Shown: piece after piece, positions 43,640 through 51,833 of the stretch
How positions within the stretch are numbered: the first letter of the stretch is position 1
Layout: the number at the start of each line of letters is the position of its first letter
Source of the DNA: SHLQ01 sp964451305
GTDB lineage: Bacteria > Actinomycetota > Acidimicrobiia > Acidimicrobiales > SHLQ01
Length of the DNA: 64,000 nucleotides
Assembly: GCA_964451305.1 (NCBI GenBank)
Contig: CAYVHV010000008.1
Location: 1 to 64,000 of the forward strand
Reading direction: 5' to 3'
The notes under the pieces: generated by a model
Seen by the model: the letters and a program-made list of their open reading frames with translations, nothing else
Database searches by the model: none
What the model was told of the DNA's origin: nothing
Made by a program: the position numbers and the translations under genes

Positions 43640-44616
43640 ACCGCTGCCTCAGTGAGTGTGTAGAGCGCTGTTGCGTCCGGGTGCTGCGTTGCTACCCAGA
43701 GGGTCACGACGAGTCCGTCTTCGGCGTCCGCCAATGTCAGGTGTTGAACCGAAACGTCGATCAAACCAGCGTTCGTGCACCAGTCAGCAACCTCATCGTC
43801 GGAGAATCCGAGCCAGTGATGCGCGTAGTTCGTTCGCATGCTCTCTTCGTAATGCGCGGCGAAGTCGACGATGAGCAGGCGACCATCCGGGCGTAAGGTC
43901 CGCGCTGCTTCAGCAATCGATGCTCCCGGGTCGTCGAGAAAGTGAAGCACGTGGTGCAGGACTGCAACATCGGTCGAGCCGGCGGCGAGCTTCAGGTCAT
44001 ACGCGTTACCCTGGCGCACCGAGCAATGTCGGTAACCGAGTTGATCGAGCCGGCTGCGCGCAAGGTCGAGCATTTGGTTGCTGAGGTCGAGCCCAACACC
44101 CCGCTCGATTCGGTCGGCGAAGATTTCCAAGACGCGACCGGTACCCGTTCCGACATCGATGAGCTGTTCGATCGCAACGCCATCGACGGCGTCGAGCATC
44201 GCGGCTTCGACCTCTTCATCGCCGACGTGTCGGGTACGCAAGCGATCCCACTCGTCGGCGATCGACTCGAAGTACACCGCTGCGGCTTCGGCTCGTTTTT
44301 TGCGAATCGCAGCGAGCCGTCGAAGGTCTGCTTGCACGCCCGGATCGTTCTCGTCGATGAGCGGAACGATCGCATCGAACAACGCTCCGCCACATCCCGT
44401 CCGCGCTGGCCGGTAGAACGCGCTGGTTCCCTGCGCGTGGCGTTCCAATACTCCGGCTTCGCACAGCAGCCGCAAATGCCGACTGACTCGCGGCTGGGTC
44501 TGGCCCAGCACACGACACAGCTCGCTGACGGTTAGTTCGCTGCGGTTGAGAACCGCAACGATTCGCAGGCGCGTGGCTTCGCCGGTGGCTCGAAGAGCAT
44601 TCAAAAGGTCTTCCAT
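43636..44616 (-). CDS. ArsR-type regulator fused to SAM methyltransferase (SahR-like)
   Basis: 326 residues. An ArsR winged helix (about 1-90; LRIVAVLNRSELTVSELC, then VSRHLRLLCEAGVLE) is fused to a class I SAM-dependent methyltransferase domain (about 130-320; LIDVGTGTGRVLEIF, VGLDLSNQML, GSTDVAVLHHVLHFLDD). Proteobacterial SahR, which represses methyl-cycle genes and senses S-adenosylhomocysteine, has the same fusion. Here the gene leads metF-metH, so the same feedback logic is likely. A palindrome overlapping its probable promoter could be its own operator. Confidence 0.85.
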   Translation of the reverse strand: MEDLLNALRATGEATRLRIVAVLNRSELTVSELCRVLGQTQPRVSRHLRLLCEAGVLERHAQGTSAFYRPARTGCGGALFDAIVPLIDENDPGVQADLRRLAAIRKKRAEAAAVYFESIADEWDRLRTRHVGDEEVEAAMLDAVDGVAIEQLIDVGTGTGRVLEIFADRIERGVGLDLSNQMLDLARSRLDQLGYRHCSVRQGNAYDLKLAAGSTDVAVLHHVLHFLDDPGASIAEAARTLRPDGRLLIVDFAAHYEESMRTNYAHHWLGFSDDEVADWCTNAGLIDVSVQHLTLADAEDGLVVTLWVATQHPDATALYTLTEAAV

Positions 44617-44625
44617 ACGTGCATC

Positions 44626-44640
44626 AACATATCTTTATGT
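44626..44640 (-). promoter_or_regulatory. palindrome over the -10 box of the met operon
   Basis: ACATA-tctt-TATGT at 44627-44640 overlaps TATGTT (minus strand), nine bases before the ATG at 44616. A repressor bound here would block the promoter. Confidence 0.45.
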
Positions 44641-44705
44641 ACAGATGGATACAAGTCGCGCGCAGGTTTGAGCGAGCGCCGCATTCCCGTAGCGTTTGCA
44701 AGGTC

Positions 44706-45251
44706 GTGAGCAAACGGATCAAAGTACCCAACACCTTCCAGCCAATCGACGATGCCGTCGACGCTGCATGGGACACCATCCGTGAGATTCCCGGAGCAGA
44801 TCGGGTCTTCTACACCGCCTCTGAGGCCGCGAACTTCTCCAAGATCTGGCACGGGCTGTCGTTCGCCCGAGCGCTCGTACTTCGTGACCCCAAACGGGCA
44901 ATCGCCACGAGCGCAGCCCTCGGCATCGAAGCAGCGCTCGTGAACGGGCCGATCAAATCGCTGTTCGAACGAGAACGCCCAGAGGTCGACGAGCGCCCAA
45001 TGAAACTGCGCAAGCCAAAGACATCCAGCTTTCCGTCAGGGCACGCCAGCGCCGCCGTCGTCGCCGCATCGTTCATCACACCAGGCATGGGTCCCGCCGC
45101 AACCTTCGCCGTACGAACGTTAGCCGCCGTCGTGTCGACGAGCCGAATCCACGTCCGCATCCACCACGCCACCGACGTCGCTGCCGGCGCAGCAACGGGA
45201 TGGGCGCTCGCTCGAGCCATCAAGCCGTTGTTGCGCAGAGTGCTTCGCTAA
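44706..45251 (+). CDS. PAP2-superfamily phosphatase
   Basis: About 181 residues. All three acid-phosphatase motifs are present: K-x6-RP in KSLFERERP, PSGHAS, and SR-x5-H-x3-D in SRIHVRIHHATD. These enzymes dephosphorylate lipid phosphates such as undecaprenyl pyrophosphate or phosphatidate at the membrane. Hydrophobicity is modest, with about three possible helices. GTG 44706 is preferred to the upstream ATG 44619, which would overlap the operator region of the divergent met operon. Confidence 0.78.
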   Translation: MSKRIKVPNTFQPIDDAVDAAWDTIREIPGADRVFYTASEAANFSKIWHGLSFARALVLRDPKRAIATSAALGIEAALVNGPIKSLFERERPEVDERPMKLRKPKTSSFPSGHASAAVVAASFITPGMGPAATFAVRTLAAVVSTSRIHVRIHHATDVAAGAATGWALARAIKPLLRRVLR

Positions 45252-45324
45252 TCGGGGTCTACGACGCTAATCGGGTCCACGACCAGTATCGGAACAAGGT
45301 GACCCGTGGTTGGGTTTCCTAACC

Positions 45325-45774
45325 ATGGCGAAGGTTCACTACACCGACGAAGAACTCCGGTCCCGGCTCACCGAGCGGCAATACCGGGTAACCCAAGAGG
45401 CTGGCACCGAACCTGCCTTTGCAAACGAGTACCACGACAACACCGCAGACGGCGTCTACCACTGTGTCGTCTGTGATGAACCGCTCTTCTCGAGCGACAA
45501 CCAATTCAACAGCGGAACCGGATGGCCCAGTTTCGATGCGCCGATCTCGAGCGACAAGATCGAGAACCGCGCCGACCGAAAATGGTTCATCACTCGAGTC
45601 GAGAACGTGTGCGCCAACTGCGACGCCCACCTCGGTCACGTCTTTTCCGACGGGCGGACAAAAACCACTGCCCGCTACTGCATGAATTCAGCGAGCCTCA
45701 ACTTCGTGCCGAAGACGGTGGAACAACCAAGTGAAGCTGACCCTACGAACGAGAGCGAAGCTACCCAATCATGA
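45325..45774 (+). CDS. msrB: peptide methionine-(R)-sulfoxide reductase, copy 1
   Basis: About 149 residues. Zn ligands CVVC and CANC, the substrate loop SGTGWPSF and the catalytic Cys in RYCMNSASLNF are intact. It reduces methionine-R-sulfoxide in proteins. ATG 45325 gives the usual N-terminus (YTDEELRSRLTERQYRVTQE). Its stop overlaps the second msrB by four bases. Confidence 0.9.
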   Translation: MAKVHYTDEELRSRLTERQYRVTQEAGTEPAFANEYHDNTADGVYHCVVCDEPLFSSDNQFNSGTGWPSFDAPISSDKIENRADRKWFITRVENVCANCDAHLGHVFSDGRTKTTARYCMNSASLNFVPKTVEQPSEADPTNESEATQS

Positions 45775-46193
45775 CCTCGATAGAACCCCGATCAAAGAAA
45801 CAAGAATTTTCGAAACGCGAGCTAAAGAAGCGGTTGACCAAGGAGCAATACCGGGTCACCCAACGAGCCGGAACCGAGCGGCCGTTCGCCAACGACTATC
45901 ACGACAGCAAAGAGATCGGCACATACCACTGCGTCGTCTGTGAGGAACCACTCTTCTCCAGCCAGACAAAGTACGACAGCGGTACCGGTTGGCCCAGCTT
46001 CTTTGCACCCGTCGATGAGACGAGCATCGAGAACCGGGTCGACCGAAAGCTCCTCGTTGCCCGCACCGAGAACGTGTGCGCCAACTGCGACGCCCACCTC
46101 GGCCATGTCTTCACGGACGCGAATACGCCAACCAACGCCCGCTATTGCATCAACTCGGCGGCACTGAATTTCGTACCGGACGACGAGGACTAG
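45771..46193 (+). CDS. msrB: peptide methionine-(R)-sulfoxide reductase, copy 2
   Basis: 140 residues, a diverged tandem paralogue of the preceding gene. CVVC, CANC, SGTGWPSF and catalytic RYCINSAALNF are retained, with a basic N-terminus (KKQEFSKRELKKRL). The two share long identical cores but different ends, so this is an old duplication rather than an assembly duplicate. Co-translation (ATGA overlap) suggests joint use under oxidative stress. Confidence 0.9.
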   Translation: MTSIEPRSKKQEFSKRELKKRLTKEQYRVTQRAGTERPFANDYHDSKEIGTYHCVVCEEPLFSSQTKYDSGTGWPSFFAPVDETSIENRVDRKLLVARTENVCANCDAHLGHVFTDANTPTNARYCINSAALNFVPDDED

Positions 46194-46253
46194 CCTCCAG
46201 ATCGCCAACGCACACCTGTGACCGCTCAGGCACCGTCTGACACACTTGGCAAC

Positions 46254-46988
46254 ATGTCCAGCCAGATCGAAGCGGAACGGCTCAAACGCAAACGAGAGAT
46301 CGCACTCGGGTACCGCATCTTTGCGAGCCTGCGGTGGGGCGACCTCGGCGACGGACACATCACCGCCAGCGATCCAGAACTCACCGATCACATCTGGCTA
46401 TTGAAATACCCGTACGGCTTCGAACGCGCAACGGTCGATGAACTCGTCCTCGTCGGCCCCGACGGCAGCGTGGTCGAGAATGCGGTCGGCGAAACCCGCT
46501 CGACGATCAACACCACCGCGTATTACATCCATCACCCGGTCCACGAAGCGCGAAGCGACGTCGTTGGTGTTGCACACACCCACACGCCGTGGGGAACACC
46601 GTTTTGCGCGACCGGACGTCCAATCGTGCCGATCACCCAAGAAGCGTGTTCGTTTCACGAGCGTTGGTCGATGTTCGATGACGATGAGGTGCAGATCCTC
46701 GGACGAGACAGCGGTGTCCGTATCGCCGAATCACTCGGTGATACATCGGTGAGCCTCTTGCGAAACCATGGACTCTTGACCACCGGGCCGAGCGTCGGTG
46801 AGGCAATCAGTGCCTTCGTCACACTCGAACGCGTCACCGAAGCGCTGATGAAAGCACCCGATGCTCAACCCATATCGAACCAGGCCGCACGCACAGCGCG
46901 CGACGACCTTGGAGAAATGAGAGCCTTCAAAGTGGCATTCGATTTCCTTGTATCACGACACGTCGGAGACCCGAGCGTCGTCGGCTAA
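46254..46988 (+). CDS. class II aldolase/adducin-family protein
   Basis: About 244 residues. The Zn-binding pattern of class II aldolases is visible: GDGHITAS near the start, HTHTPWG (two His) in the middle and LLRNHGLL (third His). Family members are fuculose- or ribulose-phosphate aldolases and methylthioribulose dehydratases. The position after msrB and met genes makes a sulfur-salvage role imaginable, but the sequence does not prove it. ATG 46254 is used; GTG 46218 is an alternative. Confidence 0.82.
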   Translation: MSSQIEAERLKRKREIALGYRIFASLRWGDLGDGHITASDPELTDHIWLLKYPYGFERATVDELVLVGPDGSVVENAVGETRSTINTTAYYIHHPVHEARSDVVGVAHTHTPWGTPFCATGRPIVPITQEACSFHERWSMFDDDEVQILGRDSGVRIAESLGDTSVSLLRNHGLLTTGPSVGEAISAFVTLERVTEALMKAPDAQPISNQAARTARDDLGEMRAFKVAFDFLVSRHVGDPSVVG

Positions 46989-47004
46989 CCGCCGCTACCA
47001 GACG

Positions 47005-47196
47005 CTATGGAGCAGGAACTGGCTCTGGGATGACATCTGCTGCGGTCGTTGGTGCAGCAGCGAGAATGGAGCGCACATCGAGGAGCAGATCCGCTACTTC
47101 GGTGGTGCTCATCAGCTCACGAGACATCGTGAGGCCGAGGCACTGGTCGATCAGAGCGAGGGCTTCGTTGATGTTGACTTCTACGGTGTCGGTCAT
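47005..47196 (-). CDS. small hypothetical protein (63 aa)
   Basis: 63 residues starting at ATG 47196 with GAAGGG eight bases upstream. It is mostly one or two amphipathic helices (NEALALIDQCLG, TTEVADLLLDVRSIL) and a Pro/Ala tail. It converges on the aldolase gene 16 bases away. No family recognised; the good ribosome site is the main support. Confidence 0.5.
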   Translation of the reverse strand: MTDTVEVNINEALALIDQCLGLTMSRELMSTTEVADLLLDVRSILAAAPTTAADVIPEPVPAP

Positions 47197-47377
47197 GACA
47201 TGCCCTTCGGTGGATTGGTCGGAAGCAGTGTTTCTGTCCCGATATAGAAAGCAACCTACTAAACGAGGCTGACATTCCGTTATTGCCGTACTCTCACGGT
47301 ACCCGCGCTCGACCGAATGAGAACGGCGCGTATGGCTTAATTTCGCGAGAACAGCCGACCCAAGTAGGAGAGCTGAA

Positions 47378-48154
47378 ATGCACATTCAGGACAAAGTCAT
47401 CGTGGTTACAGGCGCCGGGGCCGGCATCGGACGAGCACTGGCGACGCGTTTTGTCGCCGACGGGGCCAAGGCGGTCGTCGCTTCGGATATTGCGGCCGAC
47501 CTCGATGCGGTGTCAGCTGAAATCGGCGCACAGGGCATCCGCGCCGATGTGTCACAAGAGGACAGCATTCGCGCACTCATCGACGAGACCGAAGAGCGGT
47601 TTGGCCCAATCGACCTGTTCGTCGCAAACGCAGGAATCGGCGGGACTCCTGGAGGTGCAGAAGTACCCGACGAAGACTGGCAACAGATCTGGGAGATCAA
47701 CGTCATGCACCACGTGTGGGCTGCCCGCCACATGGTGCCCCGCTGGCAGGAACGAGGTGGGGGCTATCTGCTGACCACAGCTTCGGCCGCGGGACTGCTC
47801 TCCAATCTCGGTACGGCTCCGTACACGGTGACCAAACATGCAGCGGTAGCGCTCGCTGAATGGCTCTCCATCACCCACGCAGATGATGCCATCACCGTCT
47901 CGGTCTTGTGCCCCCAAGGCGTTCGCACCGCAATGACCGAAGGTGACGACCCGGCCGTCACCAACGTCGTCGCCCAAGGACTCGTCGAGCCCGAAGACGT
48001 AGCCGACGCGGTGGTCGCCGGCCTCGATGCCGAGTCGTTCCTCATTCTGCCCCACCCCCAGGTCGCCGAGTACGTAAAGCACAAGGGCGCCGACATCGAG
48101 AGTTGGCTCGGCGCCATGCGGCGGCTCCAACGAAAGTTCTTCCCCACGAGCTGA
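47378..48154 (+). CDS. short-chain dehydrogenase/reductase
   Basis: 258 residues, classical SDR. NAD(P)-binding TGAGAGIG near residue 12, VANAGI in place of NNAG, catalytic Ser in TTASAAG and Tyr-Lys in YTVTKHA, and the CPQGVRTAM loop. Substrate unknown. GGAG lies about six bases before ATG 47378. Confidence 0.88.
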   Translation: MHIQDKVIVVTGAGAGIGRALATRFVADGAKAVVASDIAADLDAVSAEIGAQGIRADVSQEDSIRALIDETEERFGPIDLFVANAGIGGTPGGAEVPDEDWQQIWEINVMHHVWAARHMVPRWQERGGGYLLTTASAAGLLSNLGTAPYTVTKHAAVALAEWLSITHADDAITVSVLCPQGVRTAMTEGDDPAVTNVVAQGLVEPEDVADAVVAGLDAESFLILPHPQVAEYVKHKGADIESWLGAMRRLQRKFFPTS

Positions 48155-48250
48155 CCACGAGGTCTGCCAGCGAAGTATCAAGCCCGAGCATCGGCCCCTT
48201 GCTAGTGTCTTGGCTGGCGGAAACCACACAAACCCTATGGGGAGAGCCAG

Positions 48251-48589
48251 ATGAGCAAGTTTGATGACGTTGTCGACAAATGCGTAGTGCAGATGAAGGA
48301 ACAGAAGATCCCGGTAAACCGAGAGCTGCTGGAAGCGATTACCAAGTCGCTCGGCCCATCGATTTACAAGCGTGACTCCATTCTCGTCGCCGCTGGCCAG
48401 AAGCAAGAGCTCGCGACCATCAAGAAGAACTTCCTCATCAAGAAGCTCGGTTGCGCCGATGACGCGAAGCTCGACAAGGCACTTGCGAAGGCAGTGACCA
48501 AGATCGGCAAGAGCCGACGTAACAAGATGCGCCCGGTCTTTTATTACCTCCTCGTGAAGGACCTCAAGAAAGAAAGCGTCTACGTCTAG
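48251..48589 (+). CDS. DUF2853 family protein
   Basis: 112 residues, small, basic and helical. It matches the DUF2853 pattern: KFDDVVDKCVVQMKE, LGPSIYKRDS, LATIKKNFLIKKLG, NKMRPVFYYLLVKDL. Function unknown in the family. GGGGAGAG is well placed before ATG 48251. Its stop overlaps the end of the convergent sigma factor gene. Confidence 0.85.
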   Translation: MSKFDDVVDKCVVQMKEQKIPVNRELLEAITKSLGPSIYKRDSILVAAGQKQELATIKKNFLIKKLGCADDAKLDKALAKAVTKIGKSRRNKMRPVFYYLLVKDLKKESVYV

Positions 48590-49881
48590 ACGCCGTCCCC
48601 CGCTTCGCTAGATCTCGTTTGGCGCGGCCCGCCGCTACCACGATCATCCACGGGAACACACTCGAGTGTTGCCAGGCGTGAGTGCAAGAAGTCGTACTCC
48701 GCCGTCGATGGCTCGCAGTCCAATGCGTGCCGGTAGCTGCGTGCCGCGCCATCGCGATCGCCTAACCGTCGCAAAAACTCGGCGGTTGTGCTGTGCAGGT
48801 AGAGATATCCCTGCAACACGCCCTGAAGAGGCTCAAGCTCTGCGAGACCGGCTTCAACGCCTTGGGCATAGCTCACCGCAATCGCTCGATTGAGTTCGAT
48901 GACGGGACTCGCATCGACGTGTCGTAGAAGATCGTACGTGCGAACCATCCGCTGCCAATCCGTGGCGTCGAAGGTGGGTGCGGTTGTGTGCAATGACGCG
49001 AGCAACGCCTGCAACCCAACAGCCCCCAACGGGCCGCGCTCCATTGCGCGTCCAAGAGCATTCAGGCCGTCCTTGATCTTGCGTTGGTCCCACTGTGTTC
49101 GATCTTGATCTTCGAGTAGTGCCGGCAATCCATCGACCCCAATGCGCGTCGACCGACGTGCGTCGGTGAGCAGAATTAGGGCATGTAGGCCGTGCACCTC
49201 AGAGTCTTCTGGGACGAGTTGCGTGAGGAGTTCGCTCAGCCAGATGGCCTCGTCACAGAGGTTGCCCCTCACCAACGCCTCGTCACCTCGTCCCGAATGC
49301 CCCTCGGTGAAGATCAGGTAGACCACGTGGAGGACCGCAGCGAGACGGTCGCGCAGGACGCTCGCATCGACGGGATCGAACGGCACGCCCGCGGCACGAA
49401 TCTTTCGCTTCGCCCTCGTAATTCGCTTGCTCATCGCGTCGTCCCCAACGAGAAACCCGCGAGCGATCTGTTCGGTGGAGAGACCAGCGACGAGTCGCAA
49501 CGTCAACGCGACCTGCGCTTCAAGATTGAGCGCGGGGTGGCAACAACCGAGCACGAGCGCGAGTTGTTCATCGACCAGCCCGCTCGTCGCTGGACGATCG
49601 GGGCCGCGCCTGGCCCTCACCTCCAACTGCGCCAGCTTGTCCTCATAGGACGCCGACCTGCGAATGACATCGAGCGCCTTGCGACGAGCGGTCGTGGTCA
49701 ACCACGCTCCCGGCCTGTCGGGGAACGCCACGCTGTTTCCCCACGTCTTTCCCGCCTGTACAAACGCTTCCTGAGCACAATCCTCAGCGAGTTCAAGATC
49801 GCCGAAGTCACGCACCAAAATGGCCACCAGCCGTGACCATTCAGTGCGGAAGACCTCGTCGATCGTGTTCGTGTCGCTCAC
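48586..49881 (-). CDS. ECF sigma factor with C-terminal TPR-like extension (ECF42-type)
   Basis: 431 residues. Region sigma-2 (about 10-85; DLELAEDCAQEAFVQA, PGAWLTTTARRKALDVIRR) and sigma-4 (about 110-170; LRLVAGLSTEQIARGFLV, KRITRAKRKIR) are followed by a helical extension of about 250 residues. ECF42 sigma factors have this extension and are controlled without a classical anti-sigma factor, usually beside genes for DGPF proteins, as here (19 bases upstream). It directs RNA polymerase to its own regulon. Confidence 0.9.
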   Translation of the reverse strand: MSDTNTIDEVFRTEWSRLVAILVRDFGDLELAEDCAQEAFVQAGKTWGNSVAFPDRPGAWLTTTARRKALDVIRRSASYEDKLAQLEVRARRGPDRPATSGLVDEQLALVLGCCHPALNLEAQVALTLRLVAGLSTEQIARGFLVGDDAMSKRITRAKRKIRAAGVPFDPVDASVLRDRLAAVLHVVYLIFTEGHSGRGDEALVRGNLCDEAIWLSELLTQLVPEDSEVHGLHALILLTDARRSTRIGVDGLPALLEDQDRTQWDQRKIKDGLNALGRAMERGPLGAVGLQALLASLHTTAPTFDATDWQRMVRTYDLLRHVDASPVIELNRAIAVSYAQGVEAGLAELEPLQGVLQGYLYLHSTTAEFLRRLGDRDGAARSYRHALDCEPSTAEYDFLHSRLATLECVPVDDRGSGGPRQTRSSEAGDGV

Positions 49882-49900
49882 CGAATACGTTCGTCTCGGA

Positions 49901-50260
49901 TTAGGCGTCTGGGATCTCCATCACCGGGCGAACCTCGACAGACCCGTACGGTGCCGAAGGAATCTTCTCCGCCCACGCCAAGACCTCGTCAACGTTGTCC
50001 GCCTCGACGATATAGAACCCTCCGAGGACCTCTTTGGTCTCGGCGAACGGTCCGTCGGTGGTGATTCGTTTGCCGTCGCGAACCTGCACCGTGGTGGCCA
50101 TAGCCGCAGGCAACAGCGCTTCGCCTCCGAGGTTCGCGCCGGCTTGGGTGAGCTCTTCGGTGAAGGCAAACCACTTCGGCATCTCCTCCATCATTTCCTC
50201 TTCACCCTGCGGTCCTGCATCTTCCGATGAGTAGAGGAGCAATGCGTATTTCATGTCCAA
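49901..50260 (-). CDS. YCII/DGPF-domain protein
   Basis: 119 residues with a ferredoxin-like fold. MKYALLLYSSED at the start and the family signature DGPFAETKEVLGGFYI in the middle. DGPF proteins accompany and are usually targets or modulators of ECF42 sigma factors. It is the first gene of the pair with the sigma factor downstream. Confidence 0.9.
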   Translation of the reverse strand: MDMKYALLLYSSEDAGPQGEEEMMEEMPKWFAFTEELTQAGANLGGEALLPAAMATTVQVRDGKRITTDGPFAETKEVLGGFYIVEADNVDEVLAWAEKIPSAPYGSVEVRPVMEIPDA

Positions 50261-50364
50261 TTCCTTTCCTGAGGCCAGCTCAGATCATGTGTCTTCATAG
50301 TCACGACGAATAGCCCAACCCAACGCGGACACTTCGGCAGAAAACTCTCACCACTGGCGAAGAC

Positions 50365-51720
50365 TCAAATGACCGGAACCTCGGCCATTGCTTCGGCAAT
50401 CGTGTCGTCGGAGAGGTCGTAGTCGACCATCTCGCCAGACAAGAACGCCTCATAACTCGCAAGATCGAGATGCCCGTGTCCGCACAAGGCGGTCAGGATG
50501 ACCGTCTCTTCTCCGGTCTCTTTCGCCTTGTTGGCCTCACGGATCGCAGCGGCGATGGCATGGGTCGGCTCAGGCGCCGGAACGATTCCTTCGGTCTTGG
50601 CAAACTGAAGGGCGCTTGAGAAACACTCGTTCTGGCCGACCGAGATCGCTTCGACGAGCCCGAGCTCATAGATGTGACTCACCAGCGGGGCCATACCGTG
50701 GTACCGAAGGCCACCAGCATGGATTGGGTCCGGCACAAAGTTATGACCGAGCGTGTGCATCTTCATCAGCGGTGTCATGCCGGCAGAATCGCCGAAGTCA
50801 TAGCGGAACTCGCCCTTTGTCAGCGTCGGGCACGCCGCGGGCTCAACGCAGCGAATCGTGGGGTTCATATTTCCCAACATCTTCTCGCGAAGGAATGGAA
50901 ACGACAGACCACCGAAGTTCGAACCGCCACCGGTGCAGCCAACGAGAACATCGGGAGTCTCCCCCGCCATCTCCAGCTGTAACAGCGCTTCTTCACCAAT
51001 GATCGTCTGGTGCATCAACACGTGATTCAACACACTTCCGAGCGCATAGCGCACGTCGTCGTGAGGCGCTGCCTCTCCGACCGCTTCAGAAATGGCAATT
51101 CCCAAGCTGCCGGTGTGATCGGGATTCTCCGCGAGCAACGAACGACCGTACTCGGTGACCTCCGATGGGCTCGGATGCACGGTTGCGCCCCAAATCTCCA
51201 TCATCGTCTTTCGGTATGGCTTGGTCCGATAGCTCGCCGCTACTTGCCAAACCTCGCACTCCATATCGAACTGCGCGCATGCGAACGCGAGCGACGAACC
51301 CCACTGGCCAGCGCCGGTCTCTGTCGTCAGCTTCCTGACACCCGCCTTCGCGTTGTAGTACGCCTGCGGAACTGACGTGTTGGGTTTGTGCGAACCTGCC
51401 GGGCTGACGCCCTCGTACTTGTAGAAGATCTTTGCGGGCGTATCGAGGAGCTTCTCGAGACGGTGCGCCCGAAACAGCGGTGACGGGCGCCAGATCTTGT
51501 AGATGTCCTGAACTTCTTGAGGGATATCGATGTAGCTGTCCTGGGAGACCTCTTGCATGATGAGATCCATCGGAAACAGGGGCGCAAAATCCTCAGGACC
51601 AGCCGGTTCAAGTGTGCCCGGGTGAAGCGCCGGAGCAGGAGGTTCGGGCAGATCCGGGACGATATTGTACCACTGCGTCGGCATCTGATCTTCCGACAAG
51701 ATGTACTTGTGCTGATCCAT
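50365..51720 (-). CDS. TrpB2-type tryptophan synthase beta chain-like enzyme
   Basis: 451 residues. A fold-type II PLP enzyme with the Schiff-base lysine in GSHKPNTS, TGAGQWGSSLA, and the phosphate loop GCTGGGSNFGG. The long N-terminus (LHPGTLEPAGPEDFAPLFP) marks the TrpB2 subclass, which converts indole or indole-glycerol-phosphate-derived indole plus serine to tryptophan and usually works without TrpA. No trp genes are adjacent, so an indole-salvage role is likely. Confidence 0.9.
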   Translation of the reverse strand: MDQHKYILSEDQMPTQWYNIVPDLPEPPAPALHPGTLEPAGPEDFAPLFPMDLIMQEVSQDSYIDIPQEVQDIYKIWRPSPLFRAHRLEKLLDTPAKIFYKYEGVSPAGSHKPNTSVPQAYYNAKAGVRKLTTETGAGQWGSSLAFACAQFDMECEVWQVAASYRTKPYRKTMMEIWGATVHPSPSEVTEYGRSLLAENPDHTGSLGIAISEAVGEAAPHDDVRYALGSVLNHVLMHQTIIGEEALLQLEMAGETPDVLVGCTGGGSNFGGLSFPFLREKMLGNMNPTIRCVEPAACPTLTKGEFRYDFGDSAGMTPLMKMHTLGHNFVPDPIHAGGLRYHGMAPLVSHIYELGLVEAISVGQNECFSSALQFAKTEGIVPAPEPTHAIAAAIREANKAKETGEETVILTALCGHGHLDLASYEAFLSGEMVDYDLSDDTIAEAMAEVPVI

Positions 51721-51833
51721 TTTTGGCTCCTCGGTGAATGAGAACCCGAGTCTCGCGGATCAGTAGTGTGACGCGCAACACATCTTTTCACCCGCGGCAG
51801 ACCGCGCCGATCACGACGTGTTACTCATCGCCC

